The notes under the pieces are model-generated. The model was not told the DNA's origin. It searched no databases and was given only the letters and a program-made list of their open reading frames with translations. DNA of 64,000 nt, taken from CAIVAT01 sp037133475. GTDB lineage: Bacteria; Bacteroidota; Bacteroidia; Bacteroidales; FEN-979. The position numbers were made by a program, and so were the translations under genes. The stretch covers positions 124,001 through 188,000 of the forward strand of contig JBAXOB010000001.1 in assembly GCA_037133475.1 (NCBI GenBank), read 5' to 3'. Below, one piece after another: positions 27,482-35,184 of this stretch. Within the stretch, counting starts at the first letter, position 1. The number at the start of each line of letters is the position of its first letter.

Positions 27482-27656
27482 CCGCCTCATGAAAGTCACG
27501 CTAAAAAAATCGAGGAATGAGCGTAAAACTGCGGACTGTCCGAGGAGCGAAGCGAAGAGTTTCCGCAGTTCAGCGAATGACGAAGATTTTTAGTGCCTTT
27601 CATGAAGCGGTGACTTTCCTTTTTTACTTTCTTTTTGCGGTAGAAAAAGAAAGTAA
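27482..27656. repeat. MITE-like inverted-repeat element
   Basis: The outer imperfect inverted repeat CCGCCTCATGAAAGTCACGC... (27482-27512) pairs with ...GCCTTTCATGAAGCGG (27581-27610). Inside it AACTGCGGA (27527-27535) pairs with TCCGCAGTT (27562-27570). Immediately to the right a second hairpin TTACTTTCTTTTT (27624-27636) / AAAAAGAAAGTAA (27644-27656) encloses GCGGTAG. No coding potential. Only one copy in the window. Confidence 0.6.
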
Positions 27657-27660
27657 GGTT

Positions 27661-27951
27661 AGAACAAATAATGTTCAATTACTTCAGCAATAGCCAGTTT
27701 TCAAACGAAAAGGAAATTTACGGTTCGTTCCAGGTATAATAGTGACCAATCAATTTTTTTAAGGGATAAGCAGGAGAGGTTTTGTTTGATATTTCAAATT
27801 GACCGGTCACTGTGCATCTTAATATGCTGTTTATGCCGGTTATCGGGGCCAGCCTTCGCAATTACCAGGGTTATGGGCCATGCCATGGCATGTCCTTCAG
27901 CAATTTATGTTAAATTTTTGTTAAACATATTTCAGAAAAAAAACTTCATTT
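27661..27951. other. Intergenic region upstream of gldA
   Basis: No gene seen. A perfect 14-bp palindrome CATGCCATGGCATG lies at 27879-27892, of unknown meaning. The rest is AT-rich towards the gldA promoter. Confidence 0.4.
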
Positions 27952-27959
27952 TATTTTTG
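27952..27959 (+). promoter_or_regulatory. -7 promoter box for gldA
   Basis: TATTTTTG, 23 bases before the gldA ATG; about 19-20 bp upstream there is only ATTT/TTTC, so the -33 is weak. Confidence 0.4.
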
Positions 27960-27982
27960 CGCTGCAATTTAATCGGGTACAT

Positions 27983-28915
27983 ATGGAAGTAATCGTTGAT
28001 AAAATCACCAAGAGCTATGGCTTTCAGAAGGCCGTGGATAACATCTCCTTCAAGGTAAACCAGGGGGAAATTGTCGGTTTCCTGGGCCCGAACGGCGCCG
28101 GGAAGACCACGACGATGAAGATCATCACCTGTTATATGCCGCCCAACGAAGGGGATGTGCGGATCGGGGGTGTTTCGGTGCTGGAAAATCCCGAAGAGGT
28201 AAAAAAACACATCGGCTACCTGCCCGAGGCCAACCCGCTTTACAAGGATATGCCGGTGATCGACTACCTGCGGTTTGTTGCAGAGATCCAGGGTGTTCCG
28301 TCGGAAAAGATCCGCGAACGGATCCTTGAAATGATCAGGATCTGCGGGCTGAAGAATGAACGCTACAAGAAGATCAACGAGTTGTCGAAGGGTTACCAGC
28401 AGCGGGTCGGGCTGGCACAGGCGCTCATCCATGACCCCGAGGTGCTGATCCTCGACGAGCCCACCTCGGGGCTCGACCCCAACCAGATCGTAGAGATCAG
28501 GGAGCTGATCAGGCGGATCGGCCGCGAAAAGACGGTGATCCTCTGCTCCCACATCCTGGCCGAGGTGGAGGCCACCTGCGACAGGATCCTGATCATCAGC
28601 AAAGGCCAGCTTGTCGCCGACGGAACCGCCAACAACCTCAGGAAACAGGCCCAGGACAAGGAGATTGTAAAGGTAACCATTGAAGATGGCGACCGCGACG
28701 ACATCTACCGCCACCTGCAGCACCTCGATTCGGTTGAGCTTGTCGACCTTATGCCTGCCAATACCCAGGCGTACGAGGTACAAAGCAAACCCGGCATCAG
28801 TTCCAGGAAAGCCATTTTCAGGCTGTGTGTTGAAAAAGGCTGGTCGCTGACCGAGATGACCCCTGTGGAGCGCAAACTCGAAGAGGTGTTCAGGGATCTG
28901 ACCATCACCAACTAA
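27983..28915 (+). CDS. gldA: Gliding-motility-type ABC transporter ATP-binding protein GldA
   Basis: 310 residues. Walker A GPNGAGKT (35-42), Q-loop region GYLPEANPLY, signature LSKGYQQR, Walker B VLILDEPTSGLDP and switch His in LCSHILAEVE. The C-terminal extension (KEIVKVTIEDGDRDDIYRHL ... LTEMTPVERKLEEVFRDLT) is typical of GldA. With GldF and GldG downstream it forms the ABC complex first linked to gliding in Flavobacterium; many non-gliding Bacteroidota keep it, so motility cannot be concluded. The gap to gldF (213 bp) is unusually long because a repeat element lies in it. Confidence 0.9.
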   Translation: MEVIVDKITKSYGFQKAVDNISFKVNQGEIVGFLGPNGAGKTTTMKIITCYMPPNEGDVRIGGVSVLENPEEVKKHIGYLPEANPLYKDMPVIDYLRFVAEIQGVPSEKIRERILEMIRICGLKNERYKKINELSKGYQQRVGLAQALIHDPEVLILDEPTSGLDPNQIVEIRELIRRIGREKTVILCSHILAEVEATCDRILIISKGQLVADGTANNLRKQAQDKEIVKVTIEDGDRDDIYRHLQHLDSVELVDLMPANTQAYEVQSKPGISSRKAIFRLCVEKGWSLTEMTPVERKLEEVFRDLTITN

Positions 28916-28978
28916 CTAAAGTGTAGCAGCATGATTCATCCCGTAAGACAAAATAGGTTTCAGCATGAGCATCCATGT

Positions 28979-29085
28979 TTAACCACAATGACACAAAGCA
29001 AGGCACAATGGTCACAAAGAAATCCATTGTGAACATTGTGGCTAAATTAAACCTGTCAAGTATTGGAACAGGATTCTAATGAAAA
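28979..29085 (+). repeat. Dispersed intergenic palindromic repeat, copy B
   Basis: Begins TTAACCACAATGACACAAAG, contains GGCACAATG and CATTGTGAACATTGTGG, and ends in GGAACAGGATTCTAATGAAA. It lies between gldA and gldF. It matches the reverse complement of copy C (40141-40267) block for block, including the non-palindromic tail. Confidence 0.8.
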
Positions 29086-29128
29086 TCGACACCATATTAA
29101 TCAACCTCTAAAAATAAAAAAACAACAT

Positions 29129-29854
29129 ATGATCAAGATCTGGATAATTGCAAAAAGGGAGCTCCGGTCGTTTTTCGATTCCCTCATGGCCTACGTGATG
29201 ATCGTGCTGTTCCTGGGGTTCAGCGGTTTTTTCACCTGGCTTTTCGGCAACGATGTATTCCTGATGAACCAGGCCAGCCTCCAGTCGTTTTTCGGCATCT
29301 CCTTCTGGACCCTCTTCTTCTTTATCCCAGCCGTTACCATGGGACTGCTGGCTGACGAGCGGAAATCGGGCACTCTCGAACTTCTTGTGACCAAGCCGGT
29401 GAGCGACTGGCAGATCATTGCGGGAAAATTCACCGCCGCCTTCCTGCTGATCTGCATCACCCTGGCGCTGACCATCCCCTATTACATTACCGTTGCCAAC
29501 ATCGGGAAGGTTGACCACGGGGCCGTCTGGATGGGTTATCTCGGGCTCCTCTTCATGAGCGCCTCCTATATCAGCATCGGCCTGTTCGCCAGCAGCATCA
29601 CCTCCAACCAGATCGTGGCCTTTTTGATCGCCCTGTTCATCGGCATCTTTTTCCACCTGATCTTCGGCCTTGCAGGCGGTGGTTCCGGAGGGTTCCTCTC
29701 GGGAATCCTCGGCTACCTGAGTCTCTCAAACCATTATGAATCGATGGCCAGGGGGGTGATCGATACCAAGGACCTGCTCTATTTTCTTTCGATCATCTTC
29801 ACCGGGCTGATCGGCACCGAACTGGCTTTATCAAGACGTAACGTCTCCAATTGA
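29129..29854 (+). CDS. gldF: Gliding-motility-type ABC transporter permease GldF
   Basis: 241 residues from the ATG at 29129 (MIKIWIIAKRELRSFFDSLMAYVMIVLFL); an in-frame non-ATG start upstream lies in the repeat. Six transmembrane helices of an ABC-2 permease, with the family phrases AVTMGLLADERKSGTLELLVTKPVSDWQI and SASYISIGLFASSITSNQIVAF. It pairs with GldA as ATPase and GldG as auxiliary subunit. Confidence 0.9.
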   Translation: MIKIWIIAKRELRSFFDSLMAYVMIVLFLGFSGFFTWLFGNDVFLMNQASLQSFFGISFWTLFFFIPAVTMGLLADERKSGTLELLVTKPVSDWQIIAGKFTAAFLLICITLALTIPYYITVANIGKVDHGAVWMGYLGLLFMSASYISIGLFASSITSNQIVAFLIALFIGIFFHLIFGLAGGGSGGFLSGILGYLSLSNHYESMARGVIDTKDLLYFLSIIFTGLIGTELALSRRNVSN

Positions 29855-29893
29855 TCCTTCCCGGCCCCCCTCCTGCAAACAGCCGGGGAGCGG

Positions 29894-31435
29894 ATGAATA
29901 TAAACACCTTAACCATGAAAAATAAAAAATCGATTTTAACTTATCTTTTACTGATCATCGGGGTGATCATCCTGGTCAACATCCTGGCCGACCGTTTTTT
30001 CCTGCGGCTTGATTTCACCGGGGATAAACGTTACACCTTAAGCAAGGCAACCCGCGATATCCTGGGTTCGATCAACGAAACGGTCACCGTAACGGCTTAC
30101 TTCAGCGAGGAGCTTCCGGCCGACTTTGCCCGGCTGCGCCGCGATTTCAAGGAGGAGCTGATCGAATATTCTACCCGGTCGAAGGGAAAGGTGATGTTCG
30201 AATTCATCAACCCCAACAAGGACGACGCCTCCCAGCAAAAAGCCATGCAGGAGGGGATCAACCCGGTACTGATCAATGTCAGGGAAAAGGACCAGGTCAA
30301 ACAGCAGAAGGCCTACCTGGGAGCCGTGGTGCACTATGGCGACAAGAAGGAGGTGATCCCGCTGATCCAGCCGGGTGCGGCCATGGAATACAGCCTCTCG
30401 ACCAGCATCAAGAAGATGTCGGTGGAGAACAAACCCAAAATTGCCTTCCTAGAAGGCCATAAGGAAAATTCACTGAATTCGATGATCCAGGTGATGCAGT
30501 CGCTCTCGGTGCTTTATGACGTAGAACCCGTAAACCTCAATGATACCGCCGCAAAACCCGAAAAATACAAGACCCTGGTCATCGTCGATCCGAAAGACAC
30601 CATCCCGGCGCAGCAATTGCGGAGACTGGATGATTTTCTTGCCATGGGAAAAAACATCTATATCGCCATGAACAGGGTGAACGGCAATCTCCAGACCTCC
30701 TCCGGCACGGTGGTGAATACCGGGCTGGAACAGTGGCTCGAGAAAAAGGGGATCAGGGTCAATCCCAATTTCATTATCGACCAGAACTGCGGGAAGATAA
30801 CCGTAAACCAGCAGCAGGGATATATGACCTTCCAGTCGAGCATGAACTTCCCCTACCTTCCGAATATTACAAAATTTGCATCAACGCCGGCAACCCGCGG
30901 ACTAACCTCCGTTGTTCTTCCCTTTGCCAGTTCGATCGATTTCTTTGCCGTGAACAAGGAGGTCTCCTTCACCGCGCTGGCCTCCACATCCGAGAAATCG
31001 GGAACCGAAAACCCGCCGCTCACCTTCAATATCAGCCGCAACTGGCAGCAGCAGGACTTTCCCCTCTCAAACCTCACCGTTTGCGGCGAACTGAGCGGGA
31101 AGATCGTTGGCAATGCCAGCTCCAGGCTAATCGTAACCTCCGACGGGGATTTTCCCGTCAACGGCGAAGGACAGCAGGCCAGGCAGATCCCCCCCGACAA
31201 TGTGAATTTCATGGTGAACGCCATCGACTGGCTTTCGGACGACACCGGGCTCATCGACCTCCGGACGAAGGAGGTCACCTCCAGGCCCCTCGACCAGATG
31301 GACGACGGTAAAAAACTGTTGCTCAAATATTTCAACTTTCTCATACCCATCCTGCTGATCATCGGGTTTGGTATCTTCCGCTGGCAGGCACGCAGGAATA
31401 CCAGGATGAAACGGATGAACGAAAATTATATCTGA
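29894..31435 (+). CDS. gldG: ABC transporter auxiliary subunit GldG
   Basis: 513 residues; an ATG at 29915 (MKNKKSILTYLLLIIG) is an equally good start. An N-terminal transmembrane helix, then the ABC_transp_aux (GldG) domain with LDFTGDKRYTLSKATRDIL, VTAYFSEELPADF, KPKIAFLEGHKE and the later VNAIDWLSDDTGLIDLRTKEV. A C-terminal helix (YFNFLIPILLIIGFGIFRW) returns to the membrane. The extracytoplasmic body probably binds partners or substrate. A short GC-rich hairpin lies in the 39-bp gap after gldF. Confidence 0.9.
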   Translation: MNINTLTMKNKKSILTYLLLIIGVIILVNILADRFFLRLDFTGDKRYTLSKATRDILGSINETVTVTAYFSEELPADFARLRRDFKEELIEYSTRSKGKVMFEFINPNKDDASQQKAMQEGINPVLINVREKDQVKQQKAYLGAVVHYGDKKEVIPLIQPGAAMEYSLSTSIKKMSVENKPKIAFLEGHKENSLNSMIQVMQSLSVLYDVEPVNLNDTAAKPEKYKTLVIVDPKDTIPAQQLRRLDDFLAMGKNIYIAMNRVNGNLQTSSGTVVNTGLEQWLEKKGIRVNPNFIIDQNCGKITVNQQQGYMTFQSSMNFPYLPNITKFASTPATRGLTSVVLPFASSIDFFAVNKEVSFTALASTSEKSGTENPPLTFNISRNWQQQDFPLSNLTVCGELSGKIVGNASSRLIVTSDGDFPVNGEGQQARQIPPDNVNFMVNAIDWLSDDTGLIDLRTKEVTSRPLDQMDDGKKLLLKYFNFLIPILLIIGFGIFRWQARRNTRMKRMNENYI

Positions 31436-31461
31436 CAACCAGACTAAAAGGAAAAAATACC

Positions 31462-32427
31462 ATGTTCAGAAAACTCCATACAAAGACACTCCTGGTCCTG
31501 TTTGCCCTTCTCGGTTTACTGGCAGTGGCGGTCCTGATATATGACAGGCACACGGGCGAGCGTTCCTTTAAAAGTGAACTGTTCACCATCGATTCGGCAG
31601 CGGTAACAGCCGTCACAATCTATCCGAAAACCAAGGGAGCCGGCGTGGTTAAACTGGCAAAGACGGGAAAAGGCTGGGATATCCAAAGCCAGAAAAAGAG
31701 CTATCCTGCCGACTCCTCCATCATCCGCAACATCCTGCAGACGCTGGCCCATATCAAACCCGAACGGGTTGCCGGCACCGACCGGCAGGCCTGGAAAACC
31801 TTTGAAATAACCGATTCCGCCAGCACCCGGGTGGTGGTGGAACAGGGCCAAAAGGTTGCCGCCGAGTTCAGGGTGGGCAAGGTCTCCTTTTCGCAGGACC
31901 GCGGCATGCAGGGATATGGCGGAAACCGCGGCATGTCGGTAAAGTCGCATATCCGCGTACCCGGCGACGACCGTGTGTACGTTGTGGATGGATTCCTGTC
32001 GATGATGTTCCCCGAGAACCCCTCCCAGTATCGTAACCGCATTTTGTTCAGGATCGATAAAAACCTGGTCACCAAACTTACCTTTGTCTATCCCGGCGAC
32101 AGCTCCTTCGTACTGGCTAAAAAAGAGAACCGCTGGACGGTCAACGACCAGCCTGCCGATTCGGCAGCCACTGAGAAATATCTCAATGCCATCGCCAATA
32201 CCATGGGCAGCGAATTTGCCGACGAAGGCGCCATCTTCCCGGCATACCGCTACACGCTGAAGATCGAAGGGAACAACATGCCGCCTGTTGAGGTAAACGG
32301 GGCACTGGATGAGGGCTCGAAAAAATATTATCTCCGGTCCGATAAAAACAGGGATGCCATCTTCGGATCTTCAACGCCAACCCTGTTTAACCAGGTTTTC
32401 GCCGGGATGAAAAGATTTCAACCGTAG
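31462..32427 (+). CDS. DUF4340 domain protein, fourth gene of the gld ABC set
   Basis: 321 residues. One N-terminal membrane helix (TLLVLFALLGLLAVAVLIYD), then repeats of the DUF4340 type (VTAVTIYPKTKGAGVVKLAKTGKGWDI, then VTKLTFVYPGDSSFVLAKKENRWTV), extracytoplasmic. DUF4340 proteins commonly follow gldF/gldG-like genes across bacteria and are thought to belong to the same transporter; the biochemical role is not known. 26 bp after gldG. Confidence 0.85.
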   Translation: MFRKLHTKTLLVLFALLGLLAVAVLIYDRHTGERSFKSELFTIDSAAVTAVTIYPKTKGAGVVKLAKTGKGWDIQSQKKSYPADSSIIRNILQTLAHIKPERVAGTDRQAWKTFEITDSASTRVVVEQGQKVAAEFRVGKVSFSQDRGMQGYGGNRGMSVKSHIRVPGDDRVYVVDGFLSMMFPENPSQYRNRILFRIDKNLVTKLTFVYPGDSSFVLAKKENRWTVNDQPADSAATEKYLNAIANTMGSEFADEGAIFPAYRYTLKIEGNNMPPVEVNGALDEGSKKYYLRSDKNRDAIFGSSTPTLFNQVFAGMKRFQP

Positions 32428-32463
32428 CATTCTTTTTCCGGGCTTTCATTGTACTTTTACGCC

Positions 32464-32487
32464 CTGGTTCCGGGTACCCGGAACCAG
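32464..32487. terminator. Perfect 24-bp palindrome
   Basis: CTGGTTCCGGGT (32464-32475) is immediately followed by its exact reverse complement, with no loop; TTTATTTTATT follows. It could terminate the gld set, or act as an operator for the hydrolase whose ATG is 30 bases on. A weak -7-like TACTTTTA (32452-32459) sits just before it. Confidence 0.55.
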
Positions 32488-32517
32488 TTTATTTTATTAA
32501 CCAAACCCCTTGATAAC

Positions 32518-33342
32518 ATGCAGATAAAATATCTCCGGAGGTGCATCCTTGTAGCCTTCGCCATCGTTTCCTATTCATCCCTGCTTTATGCCGGAAATAC
32601 CCAAAAAACCATCATGGAAGAGAATGTAACATACAAATCGGGCGATGTAATCCTGAAGGGATTTATCGCCTATGATGCCGCCATCAAAGGCAAGAGACCC
32701 GTGATTTTGGTGGTTCACGAGTGGTGGGGACAAAATGACTATACCCGGATGCGTGCCCGCAAACTGGCCGAACTGGGCTATTTCGCCATGGCAGTCGACA
32801 TGTTCGGCGATGGTAAAATTGCTGCCAATCCCCAGGAGGCACAGGAATATACAAAACCCTTCTATGGCGACCCGCAACTGTCGAAAACCAGGCTGGAGGC
32901 TGCCATGAACAAGGTAAAAGATTTCCCCCAGGCTGATGCGGACAACATCGCCGCGATCGGTTATTGTTTCGGCGGTTCGGTGGTGCTCAATTCTGCCAAA
33001 CTGGGCGCTGACCTGAAGGGAGTCGTGAGTTTCCACGGCGGCCTTGGCGGAGCCCCTGTCGACAAAAAGCTGCTGAAGGCAAAAATCCTGATCTGCCACG
33101 GGGGCAGCGACAAGTTTGTTCCCCAAGCGGATATTGATGCCATCAAACACCGCCTCGACTCCATCGGCGCAGCTTACACCTTCAAGGTCTATGCCAATGC
33201 AACCCATGCCTTCACCAACCCGGAGGCCACTACCATCGGCAAGAAATTCAACATGCCCATTGAATACAATGCCGATGCCGACAAGGATTCATGGGCAGAT
33301 ATGAAACTCTTCCTGAAAAGCCTTTTCCCGGTAAAAAAATAG
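32518..33342 (+). CDS. Secreted dienelactone hydrolase family protein
   Basis: 274 residues from the ATG at 32518, with a signal peptide (CILVAFAIVSYSSLLYAG). Alpha/beta-hydrolase fold of the dienelactone hydrolase type: HEWWG (66-71), nucleophile Cys150 in IGYCFGG, Asp198 in HGGSDKFVP and His230 in NATHAF, which together make the Cys-Asp-His triad of the family. The natural substrate is unclear, since exported members of this family act on various esters or lactones. It stands between the gld set and the EmrAB pump and looks like its own transcription unit. Confidence 0.88.
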   Translation: MQIKYLRRCILVAFAIVSYSSLLYAGNTQKTIMEENVTYKSGDVILKGFIAYDAAIKGKRPVILVVHEWWGQNDYTRMRARKLAELGYFAMAVDMFGDGKIAANPQEAQEYTKPFYGDPQLSKTRLEAAMNKVKDFPQADADNIAAIGYCFGGSVVLNSAKLGADLKGVVSFHGGLGGAPVDKKLLKAKILICHGGSDKFVPQADIDAIKHRLDSIGAAYTFKVYANATHAFTNPEATTIGKKFNMPIEYNADADKDSWADMKLFLKSLFPVKK

Positions 33343-33419
33343 CGGCTTCCGCTGCAACCAGCCTGGTTTCAGTGGTATCTTCCATTTTACAAAAAAATGG
33401 TGCCGGTTAATTATTTTCG

Positions 33420-33427
33420 TACCTTTG
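33420..33427 (+). promoter_or_regulatory. -7 promoter box for the TetR-EmrAB-TolC genes
   Basis: TACCTTTG ends 40 bases before the TetR ATG at 33468. No clear -33 TTTG. Confidence 0.45.
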
Positions 33428-33450
33428 ACCGCTCAAACAGATTAGTCAAA
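33424..33450. promoter_or_regulatory. Candidate operator overlapping the TetR promoter
   Basis: TTTGA-CCGC-TCAAA (33424-33437) is an inverted repeat whose left half is the TTTG of the -7 box; a further GTCAAA (33445-33450) pairs with TTTGAC. A bound repressor would cover the promoter, suggesting autoregulation. Confidence 0.45.
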
Positions 33451-33467
33451 AGGTTAAGGCCGTTGCC

Positions 33468-34100
33468 ATGGTTTCCATTATCCACCAGCTGGGGAATACT
33501 GAAAAGCTCGATGCCATCCTGGCTGCGGCGCAGAAGCGGTTCGGTCACTATGGGTTTGAGAAGACCACCATGTCGGAGATCGCGGCGGATGTAAACATGT
33601 CGAAGGCTTCGCTGTACTACTATTTCCCCGATAAGGAGAGTCTATGGTGGGCTGTGCTGGCCAAGGAACAGAACGAATATTTCGCGCTGGTTTCCGCTAA
33701 CATGAGCGAACTTAGAGACCCTGAGAAAATGCTGTATGAGTTCGTCAGGTTACGGCATGGCTACTTTACCACCTTCCTGAACCTGACCAAGTTCAGGTTT
33801 TCCGATTTTTACCAGATCCGGCCCCATTTACGAGAGATGATCGACCAGCTGCTTTCGCGCGAAGCCGGTCAGATTACTGCAATCCTGAAACAGGGTACTG
33901 TGTCGGGGGCATTCGAAATTGAAAATCATGAACAGACGGCCCGTTTATTCCTCGACATTCTTCACGGGCTGCGGATGATCGTGATCCGCAACCGGCCGAT
34001 GATGGAAATCAAGCAGGAAGATTATGACCTGATGTTTGAAAAGCAGCGGAATTTTATTGAACTTTTTATCCGGAGCATCAGGAGCCATAAGGGTTTATAA
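33468..34100 (+). CDS. TetR-family regulator of the EmrAB-type pump
   Basis: 210 residues. The helix-turn-helix domain reads LDAILAAAQKRFGHYGFEKT then MSEIAADVNMSKASLYYYFPDKESLW (about residues 10-60). The ligand-binding part is all-helical and includes ARLFLDILHGLRMIVIRNR. It heads a co-directional set with the membrane-fusion protein (62 bp on), the MFS transporter and TolC, so it is probably their repressor. Distinct in sequence from the TetR at 26689. Confidence 0.92.
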   Translation: MVSIIHQLGNTEKLDAILAAAQKRFGHYGFEKTTMSEIAADVNMSKASLYYYFPDKESLWWAVLAKEQNEYFALVSANMSELRDPEKMLYEFVRLRHGYFTTFLNLTKFRFSDFYQIRPHLREMIDQLLSREAGQITAILKQGTVSGAFEIENHEQTARLFLDILHGLRMIVIRNRPMMEIKQEDYDLMFEKQRNFIELFIRSIRSHKGL

Positions 34101-34162
34101 CGTAACGGGGCCTGCTTCCGGGAAATCGAAATCAAAGCAATTATTCAAAATACTTTCATGTT

Positions 34163-35182
34163 ATGGCTGAAGAAAACAAACCTGAATCATCAAAGGGCCG
34201 GAAGATAAGGGCCTACATCCTGCTGGGACTGGTCGTGCTGGCGGTGGTGGTCGTCGGCTGGTGGTGGTATCGCCAGTACACCCGCTATTTTTCAACGGAT
34301 GATGCCTATATTGATGCCGACAGGGTATCGGTCAGTTCGAAGGTTCTCGGCAGGATCCTCAGGATCGGGGCTGAAGAGGGCGATACCGTAAAGGCGGGGC
34401 AATTACTGGTAGATATTGACAGCAGCGACCTGGTAGCCCAGCGCGTCCAGGCTGCATCAGCACGCGACCAGGCGATTGCCTCGGTGACCCAGGCCACGGC
34501 TAAATACGAGTTGGACCAGAAAAATACCAGGGTGCAGGAAATCAATGTTGAAAAGGCCAAAGAGGATCTCGACAGGGCGACCATCCAGTATGAAGGCAAA
34601 GTGATCACGAAGGAGCAGTTCGACCACACCAGCAGGTCGTACGAGGCATCGGTTGCACAGCTGGAGGCTTCACGGGCGCAGCAGGCCGTAAGCAAGTCGA
34701 TGATTGAAAGCGCCTCGCTGACCATCAAAACCGCCACTGCCCAGATCGGCACCATCGAAACTTCGCTGCGCAACACGCGCATATATGCACCGGCCGGCGG
34801 CCGGGTAGCCAAACGATGGCTGCTGCCGGGCGATGTGGTTCAGCCGGGACAGTCGGTATTTACCATCACCAGGGACTCCCTGCTCTGGGTAACCGCCTAT
34901 TACGAGGAGACCAAGGTCGGCGGCATTCACGACGGGCAGCAGGCGGAATTCACGGTGGATGCTTTTCCCGATGTCGTGCTGCACGGGAAGGTCTATAATA
35001 TCGGCACCAACACCGCGGCGCAGTTTTCGCTGATCCCGCCCAACAATGCCTCGGGCAACTTTACCAAGGTAACGCAGCGCATTCCCGTCAAGATCTCCAT
35101 TGATCACAGCAGCACCGGCGATTCAAACCTCTGGCACCGCCTGGTATCGGGCATGTCGGTCGTGGTAAAAATCTATAAATAA
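34163..35182 (+). CDS. EmrA/HlyD-type membrane fusion protein
   Basis: 339 residues. A short cytoplasmic N-terminus, one membrane helix (YILLGLVVLAVVVVGWWWY), then the EmrA-type hallmark TDDAYIDADRVSVSSKVLGRI (lipoyl half), a long alpha-helical coiled hairpin (about residues 90-195, rich in Ala/Gln/Glu), second lipoyl half (RIYAPAGGRVAKRWLLPGDVV) and beta-barrel (LWVTAYYEETKVGGIHDGQQ). It links the MFS transporter to the TolC channel. Two bases separate its stop from the next ATG. Confidence 0.92.
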   Translation: MAEENKPESSKGRKIRAYILLGLVVLAVVVVGWWWYRQYTRYFSTDDAYIDADRVSVSSKVLGRILRIGAEEGDTVKAGQLLVDIDSSDLVAQRVQAASARDQAIASVTQATAKYELDQKNTRVQEINVEKAKEDLDRATIQYEGKVITKEQFDHTSRSYEASVAQLEASRAQQAVSKSMIESASLTIKTATAQIGTIETSLRNTRIYAPAGGRVAKRWLLPGDVVQPGQSVFTITRDSLLWVTAYYEETKVGGIHDGQQAEFTVDAFPDVVLHGKVYNIGTNTAAQFSLIPPNNASGNFTKVTQRIPVKISIDHSSTGDSNLWHRLVSGMSVVVKIYK

Positions 35183-35184
35183 TC

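Noticed and set aside
27879..27892. 14-bp palindrome CATGCCATGGCATG
   Set aside because: Perfect dyad but isolated, far from a promoter box, and short enough to occur by chance.
27932..28783. 283-codon frame antisense to gldA
   Set aside because: gldA has every ABC ATPase motif in the sense frame; the antisense frame has none.
28979..29085. CRISPR-like reading of the CACAATG units
   Set aside because: Units are only about 10 bases, irregularly spaced and palindromic overall; no spacers of constant length and no cas genes.
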